A DNA stretch of 64,000 nt from RHKX01 sp963823565 (GTDB lineage: Bacteria > Actinomycetota > Thermoleophilia > Solirubrobacterales > 70-9): positions 744,001-808,000 of the forward strand of contig CAWGLR010000001.1 of NCBI GenBank assembly GCA_963823565.1. The letters are read 5' to 3'. Both the position numbers and the translations under genes were made by a program. The notes beneath the pieces are model-generated. The model ran no database searches and had not been told where the DNA came from. It saw nothing but the letters and a program-made list of their open reading frames with translations. Positions 7,660-16,231 of the stretch are shown here, in pieces; position 1 is the stretch's first letter; every line of letters begins with the position of its first letter.

Positions 7660-9012
7660 GTGAGGCGCGGGGTATCGAGGAGCGAGACGCGCGAGTACGC
7701 ACGCTCGGCCGCCGGCCTGACCGTTGCCCTCGGGATCGCCGGCGTGCTCACGTACGTCTTCTTCGCGATCGCCTCGCGGACCCTCGACGGGGACGCCTAC
7801 GGCGAGGTGGTCGTCCTCTGGTCGATCGTCTTCTTGCTCAGCTCGACCCTCTTCCGGCCCATCGAGCAGCTTCTCGCCCGCACGCTCGCCGAGCGCGACC
7901 AGGCGGGAGCCCCGGCCGGCGACGCGCTGCGCTCCGCGGCGCTGATCCAGCTCGGGATCTGCGCAGTCACGCTCGCCGCCCTGCTGATCGCGAGGGGGCC
8001 GCTCACCGAGCACGTCTTCACCGAGGACGACTCGTTCTACTGGGCGATGCTGATCTCGCTCGCCGGCTTCGCCCTCGCCTTCTACGCGCGCGGGTTCCTG
8101 GCCGGCCGCAACCAGTTCCGCCTCTACGCGGCGCTGGTCATCTTCGAGGTCTCGCTGCGAGTCCTGTTCGCGGTCGCCGCCGCCGCCAGCTCCGGCGCGG
8201 CGGTGGCCCTCGTCGCGGTCGGCATCGCGACCTCGCCGATCGCGCCGCTGCTGATCCTGCCGCTCGCCGGCCGCGATCGGCCGGCCCCGGCCGACGTCGC
8301 CGCGGGCGAGCAGCTCACGCTCGGCCATGGCGGGGCGTTCGCCGGCGCCGTGCTGGTGATGATGCTCAGCGAGCAGATCCTCGTCGGCTCCGGCGCGCTC
8401 TTCGTCCGCGCCGCCGAGGGCGCGGCCGCGGCCGGATACATCTTCAACGTGCTGATGGTCGCCCGCGCACCGCTCGTCCTGTTCCAGGCGATCGCCGCGA
8501 GCCTGCTCCCGCACCTGACGCGCATGCGCGCCCGCGACGACGACGAGAGCCGGCACGCCTTCGACGAGTCGCTGGAGGCGACGATGATCCTGATCGCCGG
8601 CTTCGCCGCCCTCGTCACCGCCGGCGTCGGCCTCGTCGGCCCGCAGGTGATGCAGATCGCGTTCGGCGACCAGTTCGAGTACGACCGGCTCGGCCTGATG
8701 ATCGTCGCCGTCGGCATGGGCCTCTATCTCGTGGCGGCCTCGCTCAACCAGGCGGCGCTGGCCCAGGGGCAGGCGCATCGCGCGGCGCGGCGCTGGATCG
8801 TCTGCGCCGGCGCGTTCGTCCTCTTCAACCTGCTGGCACCGATCAGCGCCGAGCGTGCTGTGGAGATCGGCTTCACCGCATGCGCCGGCGTCCTCGCGCT
8901 GCTTCTGTACCGGATCTACGCCGACCCCCATCCGGACCCCGGCGACCGCCTCGAGCCGGGCTCCGTCGAGGAGGTGCAGGCGCGCCTCGCGACCAGCGAC
9001 GAGGTCGCCTGA
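7660..9012 (+). CDS. Wzx/MATE-type polysaccharide flippase
   Basis: 450 residues with about 12-14 hydrophobic segments, beginning at SAAGLTVALGIAGVLTYVFF. It has the layout of the MOP superfamily (RfbX/Wzx, MurJ-like): TLDGDAYGEVVVLWSIVFLL after helix 1, and a central segment QILVGSGALFVRAAEGAAAAGY typical of polysaccharide flippases. It would move lipid-linked oligosaccharide across the cytoplasmic membrane. The locus also encodes a Wzm/Wzt ABC exporter, so two export routes may coexist. The GTG start is fixed by the leaderless -10 box. Confidence 0.85.
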   Translation: MRRGVSRSETREYARSAAGLTVALGIAGVLTYVFFAIASRTLDGDAYGEVVVLWSIVFLLSSTLFRPIEQLLARTLAERDQAGAPAGDALRSAALIQLGICAVTLAALLIARGPLTEHVFTEDDSFYWAMLISLAGFALAFYARGFLAGRNQFRLYAALVIFEVSLRVLFAVAAAASSGAAVALVAVGIATSPIAPLLILPLAGRDRPAPADVAAGEQLTLGHGGAFAGAVLVMMLSEQILVGSGALFVRAAEGAAAAGYIFNVLMVARAPLVLFQAIAASLLPHLTRMRARDDDESRHAFDESLEATMILIAGFAALVTAGVGLVGPQVMQIAFGDQFEYDRLGLMIVAVGMGLYLVAASLNQAALAQGQAHRAARRWIVCAGAFVLFNLLAPISAERAVEIGFTACAGVLALLLYRIYADPHPDPGDRLEPGSVEEVQARLATSDEVA

Positions 9013-9014
9013 GC

Positions 9015-9740
9015 TCAGCTGACGAACTCGGCGAAACGACTTCCCGCGACCGCCTCACGGACCTCGCCCCAGTTCTCGATGGTCTGATCGAGCGACCGCA
9101 CGCGGAGCCGCTTCAGGGGTGAGTCCAGCGGCGCCGGCTCGACCCCGAGGAAGCGCTGGATCTCCTCGAGACGCGCCCCGGCGGCGATCTCCTCGTAGGT
9201 GACGTCGACCGCCGGGCAGCCGGCGCCGAGCTCGTCGAGCTCGCGCTGCTCGGCCTCGATCCGCTCGAGGGCGGCGAGCGCCTCCGCGGGCGGGATCGCG
9301 ATCCGCGCGTCCCCGTAGGAGCCTGCGGTGGATTGCGAGACGAGCGTCGCCCGCAGCAGGCGGCGCGAGACCAGCAACTCGAGCAGGTTCCGGCGGCGCA
9401 GCCGGACCAGGGCGATCCCCTCCGCCGGGGTCAGCAGCTCCGCCGCCCGCGGGAACGCGCGAATCGACTCCAGCGGCAGCTTGAACCCGATCGCCTCGAC
9501 GCCCGGGCGCGCCGCCAGCATCGACCGCACGTGCGCGACGGGATCGTCCGTCTCCGCGAGCGCGAAGGCGCCCTCGTCGGTGGCCTTCGGGTGCTTGGGG
9601 TTGAGGAGCTCGCCGAAGCAGCGGATCCGAGGGTGGGAGTCGAGCAGCGCCACCAGGTGGGTCGAGCCGGTCCGGCCGAGGCAGAGGATCGCGAACCTGA
9701 CGTGGCCGTCGCCGGCCTTCGCTTCGCGCTCACCATCCAT
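9015..9740 (-). CDS. Stf0/LPS-type sulfotransferase
   Basis: 241 residues. The PAPS 5'-phosphosulfate loop is FAILCLGRTGSTHL near residues 16-29, followed by FGELLNP as in bacterial Stf0-like enzymes. Further motifs are GFKLPLESIR, LVRLRRRNLLELLVSRRL (3'-phosphate site region) and the C-terminal TIENWGEV. A clear paralogue is encoded at 35546-36247 with the same motif order. It would transfer sulfate from PAPS to a carbohydrate hydroxyl. On the minus strand TAGTCT (9750-9755) is 9 nt from the ATG, suggesting leaderless expression. The gene converges on the flippase with a 2-bp gap. Confidence 0.83.
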   Translation of the reverse strand: MDGEREAKAGDGHVRFAILCLGRTGSTHLVALLDSHPRIRCFGELLNPKHPKATDEGAFALAETDDPVAHVRSMLAARPGVEAIGFKLPLESIRAFPRAAELLTPAEGIALVRLRRRNLLELLVSRRLLRATLVSQSTAGSYGDARIAIPPAEALAALERIEAEQRELDELGAGCPAVDVTYEEIAAGARLEEIQRFLGVEPAPLDSPLKRLRVRSLDQTIENWGEVREAVAGSRFAEFVS

Positions 9741-9795
9741 CGGCGCCGGAGACTAGATGGCCACGCGCACGGGGGGCGATCTATCCTTCCCCGCC

Positions 9796-11439
9796 GTGAG
9801 CACTGCATCCGACGCCCAGGAATTCCGCTACATCGCCCCCCAGGTCGGCCCCGAGGACGAGCGCCGGTTCACCGACTCCGGGATCGAGGTGAAGCGCCTC
9901 TACGAACCCGGCGACGTCGCGCCGAATCTGGAGGAGCGTCTCGGCGACCCGGGCGAGTACCCGTTCACCCGCGGCATCCACGACGGCATGTACCGCGACC
10001 GGCTCTGGACGATGCGCCAGTACGCCGGCTTCTCCTCGCCCGAGGACACCAACGAGCGCTACCGCTACCTGATCGAGCACGGCTCGACCGGCCTGTCGAT
10101 GGCGTTCGACCTGCCGACCCAGCTCGGGCGCGACTCCGACGATCCGCTCTGCGACGGCGAGGTCGGCCGCACCGGGGTCCCGATCGACACGATCGAGGAC
10201 ATGCGGATCTGCTTCGACCAGATCCCGCTCGACGAGGTCTCGACCTCGATGACGATCAACGCGCCGGCGGCGGTGCTGCTGCTGCTCTACGAGCTCGTCG
10301 GCGAGGAGCAGGGCGTCGAGTCCCAGAAGCTTCGCGGGACCGTCCAGAACGACGTCCTCAAGGAGTACATGGCGCGCGGGAACTACATCTACCCGCCGGA
10401 GCCGACGATGCGGCTCACCACCGACATCTTCGAGTACTGCGCCGAGAACGTGCCGAAGTGGAACACGATCTCGATCAGCGGGTACCACATCCGCGAGAAG
10501 GGCTGCTCGGCCGTCCAGGAGGTCGCCTTCACGCTCTCCAACGCGATCGCCTACGTCGAGGCGGCGCTCGAGCGCGGGCTCGAGATCGACCGCTTCGCGC
10601 CGCGGCTGGCGTTCTTCTTCAACTGCCACAACAACGTCTTCCAGGAGATCGCGAAGTTCCGCGCCGTGCGGCGGATGTGGGCGGAGATCGTCCGCGAGCG
10701 CTTCGGCTCGGACAACCCGAAGTCGCAGACGATCCGCTTCCACACCCAGACCGGCGGCGTCACCCTCCAGGCCCAGCAGCCCGAGGTGAACATCATCCGC
10801 GTCGCCCTCCAGGGCTTCGCCGCGGTGGCCGGCGGGACGCAGTCGCTGCACACCAACGGCTTCGACGAGGCGCTGGCGCTGCCGACCGAGCGCTCGGCGC
10901 GGATCGCCCTCCGCACCCAGCAGGTGATCGCCTACGAGTCCGGCGCCACCGACACCGTCGACCCCTTCGCCGGCTCCTACTTCATCGAGTCGATGACCGA
11001 CGAGATCGAGGAGCGCGCGAAGGAGCTGATGAGCCAGGTCGCCGACCAGGGCGGCTCGGTCGAGGCGCTCGACTTCATGCAGAAGGAGATCGAGGAGTCC
11101 GCCGCCAGCTACCACGAGCGCTACAAGAGCGGGCAGGACATCGTCGTCGGCGTCAACAAGTTCGTCACCGACACGATCGACGACGTCGACATCCTCAAGG
11201 TCGACCCCGAGGCGGAGAAGCGCCAGGTCGAGCGGCTCAAGCGCTGGAAGGAGTCCCGCGACGGGGGCGCCGTCGACGCCCGGCTCGCCGAGCTGCGCGC
11301 CGTCGCCGAGAGGAATTCAGGTGACGGCAACCTGCTGCCGCCGATGAAGGAGGCGCTGCGCGCCGGCGCCTCGATCGGCGAGGTCAGCGGGAGCCTGCGC
11401 GAGGTCTTCGGCGAGTACCAGGGAGGCGCGTTCTTCTGA
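9796..11439 (+). CDS. mutA-like: Methylmalonyl-CoA mutase, catalytic (large) subunit lacking the B12 domain
   Basis: 547 residues from GTG 9796; TATCCT (9782-9787) sits 8 nt upstream, favouring this start over the ATG at 9757. It is the TIM-barrel part only, with no cobalamin-binding DxHxxG domain, so a separate small subunit must exist elsewhere. Substrate residues match methylmalonyl-CoA rather than isobutyryl-CoA mutase: Tyr76 (RQYAGF), Arg194 (TVQNDVLKEYMARGN) and Tyr230/His231 (SGYHIREKG). Each is offset by 13 from Propionibacterium Y89, R207, Y243 and H244. It interconverts methylmalonyl-CoA and succinyl-CoA in propionyl-CoA catabolism, alongside the carboxylase at 39.2 kb. The stop overlaps the next gene's proposed CTG start. 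Confidence 0.9.
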   Translation: MSTASDAQEFRYIAPQVGPEDERRFTDSGIEVKRLYEPGDVAPNLEERLGDPGEYPFTRGIHDGMYRDRLWTMRQYAGFSSPEDTNERYRYLIEHGSTGLSMAFDLPTQLGRDSDDPLCDGEVGRTGVPIDTIEDMRICFDQIPLDEVSTSMTINAPAAVLLLLYELVGEEQGVESQKLRGTVQNDVLKEYMARGNYIYPPEPTMRLTTDIFEYCAENVPKWNTISISGYHIREKGCSAVQEVAFTLSNAIAYVEAALERGLEIDRFAPRLAFFFNCHNNVFQEIAKFRAVRRMWAEIVRERFGSDNPKSQTIRFHTQTGGVTLQAQQPEVNIIRVALQGFAAVAGGTQSLHTNGFDEALALPTERSARIALRTQQVIAYESGATDTVDPFAGSYFIESMTDEIEERAKELMSQVADQGGSVEALDFMQKEIEESAASYHERYKSGQDIVVGVNKFVTDTIDDVDILKVDPEAEKRQVERLKRWKESRDGGAVDARLAELRAVAERNSGDGNLLPPMKEALRAGASIGEVSGSLREVFGEYQGGAFF

Positions 11440-12230
11440 GCCGCCTCTCTTGGCAAGGGGGCGACGAGTTCAAGATCGACGGCGTCACCTACGTCTGCAG
11501 GCCCCTCGCTCACTACTTCGAGTCGACGGCGGACCGCCTCTGCCTCTGCAAGGGCCGCGCCGCCGTCGAGGAGTTCGAGGAGCTCCTGGCCGAGCTGAAC
11601 CCCCGCCGGATCGTCGAGGTCGGCCTCTACGAGGGCGGAAGCGCGGCGTTGATCTCACAGCTGGTGAGGCCGGAGAAGCTGATCGGGATCGATCTCGCCG
11701 CCGCGAAGCCCGGGGTCGCTGCGCACTTCGAGCGGCACGACCCCGAGGGAGCCGTCAGCCTCCACTGGGAGGTCGACCAGGCGGACCGCGAGCGGATCCG
11801 CGCGATCCTCGACTCCGAGCTCGGCGTCGCCGAGCTCGATCTCGTGATCGACGACGCCTCCCATCACCTCGGGCCCTCGCGGGCCACCTTCGCCGAGCTC
11901 TTCCCCCGCCTCCGCCCCGGCGGCCTCTACGTCCTCGAGGACTGGTCCTGGGCGCACACGCCGATCGAGGTCTGGCCCGAGCGGGATCCGCTCACGATCC
12001 TCGTCCTCGAGCTGATGATCGCGTCCGCGCACGTTCCCGAGGCGGTCGCCTCGCTGAAGGTCGAGCGGCGCTCCGCCGTGATCACGAGAGGGGACGCGCA
12101 CCTCGACCCGAGCGACTTCGACCTCCGCGACCTGCTGCGAACCGACCGGTCGCGACGGTTGGTCGACTCGCTGCTGAGCGTGCCGGCCGAGCAGCGGCGC
12201 CGCCTGACGTGGGGAAGGGAAGCGCGGTGA
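11436..12230 (+). CDS. SAM-dependent methyltransferase with apparent CTG start
   Basis: The SAM-binding motif IVEVGLYEGGSAALI begins about residue 50 and is followed by LDLVIDDASHHLGPSR and GGLYVLEDWSW, as in CmcI/class I O-methyltransferases. The first ATG in frame (11649) would remove motif I, so translation must begin earlier. The frame is open from CTG 11436, which overlaps the mutase stop as CTGA, and no ATG, GTG or TTG occurs between it and motif I in a sensible place. That gives 264 residues. The 3' end overlaps the following FkbM start (GTGA). Likely sugar O-methylation; substrate unknown. Confidence 0.75.
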   Translation: MSRLSWQGGDEFKIDGVTYVCRPLAHYFESTADRLCLCKGRAAVEEFEELLAELNPRRIVEVGLYEGGSAALISQLVRPEKLIGIDLAAAKPGVAAHFERHDPEGAVSLHWEVDQADRERIRAILDSELGVAELDLVIDDASHHLGPSRATFAELFPRLRPGGLYVLEDWSWAHTPIEVWPERDPLTILVLELMIASAHVPEAVASLKVERRSAVITRGDAHLDPSDFDLRDLLRTDRSRRLVDSLLSVPAEQRRRLTWGREAR

Positions 12231-12925
12231 TCGCCCTGCGGCTGCTCGCCGCGTTCGCGCAGGCGCGGCCCGATGCCGAGTTCGTCGAGGTCGGCGCCAA
12301 CGACGGCCGCACGATGGACCCGCTCGCCCGGACCATCGACTCGACCCGATGGCGAGGCGTCATGGTCGAGCCGGTCCCTCACGTCTTCGAGCAGCTGCGG
12401 CGCAACTTCGCGGACAACCCCAGGGTCGCCGTCGCCAACGTGGCGATCGCCGAGACCCCGGGCACGCGGCCGTTCTTCCATCTCGCGAAGGCGGAGGGCG
12501 AAGGCCGCGAGGCCCCCTGGTGGGACGACTCGATCGGGTCCTTCGACCGCGAGCATCTGGTCCGGCACGCCGACGAGATCCCGGGGTTCTGGGACCGCCT
12601 GCGCGAGATCGAGGTGCCGACGATGACGCTCGCCGGCGTCTGCCGCGAGCACTCGCTCGACCCCGACCTGATCATGATCGACGTCGAGGGGCATGACGCG
12701 GAGCTGGTCGCGACGATCGACTTCGAGGAGATCCGCCCGCGGGTGCTGATCTACGAGCACAGTCACCTGGGGGCCGAGGAGCGCGAGCGCACCGCCGACC
12801 GGCTCGGCTCGCTCGGATACGAGCTGCTGAGCGAGGGCCTCGACACCTGGTGCCTGGATCTGACGACCGACGACGAGCTCAGCCGGGAATGGCGAGCGCT
12901 GCTCGCCGCCGAGGCCCGCACCTGA
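12227..12925 (+). CDS. FkbM family methyltransferase
   Basis: 232 residues, GTG overlapping the previous stop by four bases. FkbM fold: FVEVGANDGRTMDPL (motif I, residues about 19-33), RGVMVEPVPHVFEQL, then SFDREHL, LIMIDVEGHDAEL and the ending GLDTWCLDLT. A close paralogue lies at 29500-30204 and shares the C-terminal GLDTWCLDL. FkbM enzymes O-methylate hydroxyls of sugars and polyketides. Its stop overlaps the next ATG (TGATG), so this is the middle gene of a three-methyltransferase cassette. Confidence 0.85.
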   Translation: MIALRLLAAFAQARPDAEFVEVGANDGRTMDPLARTIDSTRWRGVMVEPVPHVFEQLRRNFADNPRVAVANVAIAETPGTRPFFHLAKAEGEGREAPWWDDSIGSFDREHLVRHADEIPGFWDRLREIEVPTMTLAGVCREHSLDPDLIMIDVEGHDAELVATIDFEEIRPRVLIYEHSHLGAEERERTADRLGSLGYELLSEGLDTWCLDLTTDDELSREWRALLAAEART

Positions 12926-13788
12926 TGCGGCCGGCGAGGCGATTCGGCACCGAGGCGCTGACGCGACGGATCCGCTCCGCGTGGGCCGCCCTCACCCTGC
13001 CCGCCGCCGTGCTCTTCCTGTTCCACCGGCGCATCCACCCCGGGCACCGACTTGGATGGGGAGCCCGCTTCCGGCTCGCCCTGCGGATGTACCGCAACAC
13101 GCAGCGGGTCTTCACCGGCACCTCCTACAAGGCCCACCTGGCGATGGCCGTGAAGCTGCTGGAGATGCCGCCGGGCTCGCCCGGGGTCGTGGTCGAGTGC
13201 GGCTGCTTCCGCGGCGGGTCGACCGCGAACCTCTCGCTGGCCTGCCGGATCGTCGGGCGGCGGCTGATCGTGTTCGACTCCTTCGAGGGCCTGCCGGCGC
13301 CAACGGCCGGCGACCGTTACGCCAACGAGCGCACCGAGGGCTTCCTCGCGGCCGACCTCGACGAGGTCCGCGAGACGGTCGCCGCGCTGGGGGCGATCGA
13401 GGTCTGCGAGTTCCGCAAGGGCTGGTTCGCCGACACCCTCCCCGCGCTCGACGAGCCCGTGGCCCTCTGCTTCCTGGACGTCGACTACCAGGCGAGCCTG
13501 CACGACTGCGTGCTCCACCTGTGGCCGCTGCTCACCGAGCGCGGCTACATGTTCATCGACGAGTACGTCTTCGTCGACTACTGCGCGCTCTTCTACTCGG
13601 AGCGCTGGTGGCGCACGTACTTCGACTCCGACCCGCCGGGGCTGATCGGCGCCGGCAGCGGCGTCGGGCTCGGCCAGTTCTACCTGGGCCCCTACCGCGA
13701 GCGGACCGTGCTGCAGGCGCCGGGGAGCGTCGCCTACACCCGCCGCGACTTCAGCGGCCTCTGGGACTATTACCCGGAGGGCCGCTAG
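12925..13788 (+). CDS. TylF/MycF family O-methyltransferase
   Basis: 287 residues, ATG overlapping the FkbM stop. The N-terminus has a hydrophobic helix (AALTLPAAVLFLFH). The core shows VVECGCFRGGSTANLSL (motif I), LIVFDSFEGLP, FRKGWFADTLPAL, LCFLDVDYQASLHDCV and YMFIDEYVF. The DSFEGLP and GWFxDTLP strings are hallmarks of TylF/MycF sugar O-methyltransferases, which are Mg-dependent. Two more TylF-type genes lie at 18338 and 25532. Substrate is presumably a deoxy- or hydroxylated hexose of the surface glycan. Confidence 0.87.
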   Translation: MRPARRFGTEALTRRIRSAWAALTLPAAVLFLFHRRIHPGHRLGWGARFRLALRMYRNTQRVFTGTSYKAHLAMAVKLLEMPPGSPGVVVECGCFRGGSTANLSLACRIVGRRLIVFDSFEGLPAPTAGDRYANERTEGFLAADLDEVRETVAALGAIEVCEFRKGWFADTLPALDEPVALCFLDVDYQASLHDCVLHLWPLLTERGYMFIDEYVFVDYCALFYSERWWRTYFDSDPPGLIGAGSGVGLGQFYLGPYRERTVLQAPGSVAYTRRDFSGLWDYYPEGR

Positions 13789-13854
13789 GCCCCGGGCGAG
13801 GGGGCGCGCGTTGCTACCGTCCGCGCCCCCGGACAAGGAGCGACGACCGACGAG

Positions 13855-14859
13855 ATGAAGCTCTTCACGAGGAAATCGAAGACAGCGGCCTCCGGCCCCC
13901 TCGAGCGCGTCGAGGAGCTGATGGAGAGCAATCGCGAGCGACCCGACGTGGCCACCGAGCGCGAGCTCGTCCGGGCGCGGCACGAGGCCTTCGCCGAGCT
14001 GCTGGAGAGCGACGAGCCGACCGCGGCGGCGACCCCCGGCGAGGGCGCGGCGGCGGCGCGGATCGAGCAGGGGATCCCGGTCCTCGACGTCGAGGACCTC
14101 TCCCCCGCCGCGGCCCGCGCCGCCATCCTCGATCGCGGCTGCGTCCACGTCCGCGGCCTGCTCGGGCGGGCCGAGACCGAGCGGCTCGCCGCCGGGATCG
14201 ACCGCGCGTTCGCCGGCTACGACTCCGAGGGTCCCGGCGCGGAGGAGGACCCCTGGTACTACCCCTTCACCCCCTCGGCCGGCTATCAGCTCGGGGGCGG
14301 TCGCAAGTGGAACCGCGCCGGCGGCGCGATCTGGGCCGCCGACTCGCCGCGCCTGATATTCCAGCTCCTCGACACCTACGAGCGAGCCGGCCTTCGCGAG
14401 GTCATCTCGGCCTACCTGGGGGAGCGGCCGGCGATGTCGATGAACAAGAGCGTCCTGCGGCGGGTCCCCCCCGACACCCAGGGCGCCGACTGGCACCAGG
14501 ACGGGGCGTTCCTCGGCAGCGAGATCCGCAGCCTCAACGTCTGGGTCGCGCTCTCTGACTGCGGCCGCGACGCCCCCGGGATGGACATCGTGCCCAAGCG
14601 CCTCGAGGAGATCGTCGAGACGGGCAGCGAGGGGGCGAACTTCGACTGGTCGGTCTCACCCGCCGTGGTCGAGCGGGTCGCCGCCCCTGAGGGCGTGGTC
14701 AGGCCCGAGTTCAGCGCCGGTGACGCCCTCCTCTTCGACCACCTCAACCTTCATCGCACCGCCGCCGAGCCGACGATGACCAAGAAGCGGTACGCGATCG
14801 AGACATGGTTCTTCGCTCCCTCCGTGTACCCGGAGGAGCAGGTACCCCTCGCCTTCTGA
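13855..14859 (+). CDS. Phytanoyl-CoA dioxygenase (PhyH) family Fe(II)/2-oxoglutarate hydroxylase
   Basis: 334 residues. The facial triad is visible: His214 and Asp216 in WHQDGAFLG and His300 in FDHLNLHRTA, with an Arg downstream (KKRYAIETWFF) for 2-oxoglutarate. The first 70 residues are a charged, weakly structured leader (MKLFTRKSK...). It probably hydroxylates a sugar or lipid intermediate, creating sites for methylation or sulfation. Unlike many neighbours it has a leader: TACCGT at 13815-13820 and AAGGAG at 13835-13840 before the ATG. A paralogue lies at 17262. Confidence 0.82.
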   Translation: MKLFTRKSKTAASGPLERVEELMESNRERPDVATERELVRARHEAFAELLESDEPTAAATPGEGAAAARIEQGIPVLDVEDLSPAAARAAILDRGCVHVRGLLGRAETERLAAGIDRAFAGYDSEGPGAEEDPWYYPFTPSAGYQLGGGRKWNRAGGAIWAADSPRLIFQLLDTYERAGLREVISAYLGERPAMSMNKSVLRRVPPDTQGADWHQDGAFLGSEIRSLNVWVALSDCGRDAPGMDIVPKRLEEIVETGSEGANFDWSVSPAVVERVAAPEGVVRPEFSAGDALLFDHLNLHRTAAEPTMTKKRYAIETWFFAPSVYPEEQVPLAF

Positions 14860-14866
14860 GAGGGCC

Positions 14867-16231
14867 TTGGTGGCCACCCCCGCATACACCGTCTGCACGG
14901 TCGCCTCGCCGCAGTACCTGCCGCAGGCGCGAGCGATGCTCGCCTCGGTCCTCGACGCCGACCCCGGGGTCGACGCGGTCCTCCTCCACCTCGGTCGCGC
15001 GGACGACCGTCCCGCCGAGGCCCTGCGGCTGCCCGCCGGCGTCGAGGCGATCGGGGTTGACGAGGTCGGGATCGACCCCAGGGAGGTGCGGCGGCTCGGG
15101 CTGATGTACTCGACCCAGGGCCTCGCGGGGGCGATGAAGGCCCGGCTCATCCGCTTCCTCCTCGATCGCGACGAGCGCCCGGTCGTCTTCGTCGACGCGG
15201 ACATCTGCGCGTACCGGTCGATGGAGTGGATCGCCCAGCGCGCCGAGGCCTCCGGGCGGGCGGTCCTCACCTCCCACGTCGTCCGCCCGCTGATCGAGGC
15301 GGAGCGGCCGATGCTCAGCGCCGGCGTCTTCAACTCGGGGTTCATGGCCTTCCCGCCGGCGGCCCGCGACCTCGTCGACTGGTGGTGCTCCCGCACCGCG
15401 CGCGACTGCATCTTCAGGCCCAACCGGGGCCTGCTCTGGGAGCAGGCGTGGCTCGGGCTCGCCCCGGCGTTCTTCGACGTCGAGGTCCTCCGCGAGCCCG
15501 GCGTGAACACGCTCGCGCGGGAGCTGCTGGACCGCGACGTCGAGTGGGACTCCGACGACCTGCCGGTGATCGGCGGGCGGCCGCTCACCTGTTACCACTT
15601 CAGCGGGCCCTACGACCCGAACTCGCCGCAGTACCTCCTCGCCCCCGCGGGGACGAGCGACGAGGTCGTCGTCCGTCGCGCCGGGGGTGGGTTCGCGGGC
15701 CTGAACTGGCTCTCGCTGGAGCGCCGGCCCGGCGCCGCGCGACTCTCGCGCGAGTACGCGGATCGCCTGCTCGCGAGCGGCTTCAGCGAGGAGACGGCCG
15801 AGGCGGTCTTCAGCGCGTTCGACGACGGGCAGCCGATCCACCGGACGATGCGCCGCGCGTACCGGACCGGCCTGATGCGGGCCGAGCGCGAGGGGGCCGC
15901 CGAGCCGCCCAACCCGTTCTCAGGCGCCTCGCTGGACTCGTTCGTGGACTGGCTACTCGCGGTGCCCGACGAGAACGCGGAGACCGGCTTCAGCCGGCTG
16001 ATCGCGGCGGCCCACGAGACCTACGAGGGCGCGCCGATCATCTTCCCGAGGATCCCCGGCGCCGACACCGAGGCCTTCGTCCAGTGGACCCGCGCGCGGC
16101 TCCGGGCGGAGAGCAGGTCGCTGCCCGATGCGCTCGTCCCCACCGAGGAGGGCCCCGCGCCGCGCAACGGCTGGCTGCGCACGCTCGGCCGCCGGCGCTC
16201 GCACGCCGGAGGCAACCGGCCGGCGCGGTGA
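14867..16231 (+). CDS. GT-A type glycosyltransferase, uncharacterised subfamily
   Basis: 454 residues from TTG 14867 (a GTG follows at 14870). The N-terminal 250 residues look like a GT8/nucleotide-diphospho-sugar transferase fold: YTVCTVASPQYLPQARAML, then D110-A-D112 in VVFVDADIC (metal-nucleotide binding), and LSAGVFNSGFMAF with WEQAWLGLAPAFF. The C-terminal 180 residues contain helical segments (FSEETAEAVFSAFDDGQPI) of a kind often appended to actinobacterial GTs, with no assigned role. It starts 8 nt after the PhyH stop and ends overlapping the next GTG. Donor and acceptor are unknown. Confidence 0.78.
   Translation: MVATPAYTVCTVASPQYLPQARAMLASVLDADPGVDAVLLHLGRADDRPAEALRLPAGVEAIGVDEVGIDPREVRRLGLMYSTQGLAGAMKARLIRFLLDRDERPVVFVDADICAYRSMEWIAQRAEASGRAVLTSHVVRPLIEAERPMLSAGVFNSGFMAFPPAARDLVDWWCSRTARDCIFRPNRGLLWEQAWLGLAPAFFDVEVLREPGVNTLARELLDRDVEWDSDDLPVIGGRPLTCYHFSGPYDPNSPQYLLAPAGTSDEVVVRRAGGGFAGLNWLSLERRPGAARLSREYADRLLASGFSEETAEAVFSAFDDGQPIHRTMRRAYRTGLMRAEREGAAEPPNPFSGASLDSFVDWLLAVPDENAETGFSRLIAAAHETYEGAPIIFPRIPGADTEAFVQWTRARLRAESRSLPDALVPTEEGPAPRNGWLRTLGRRRSHAGGNRPAR

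Noticed and set aside
9757..9795. ATG 9757 as the mutase start
   Set aside because: It lies upstream of the TATCCT box that is spaced for GTG 9796, and the added residues are not family-like.
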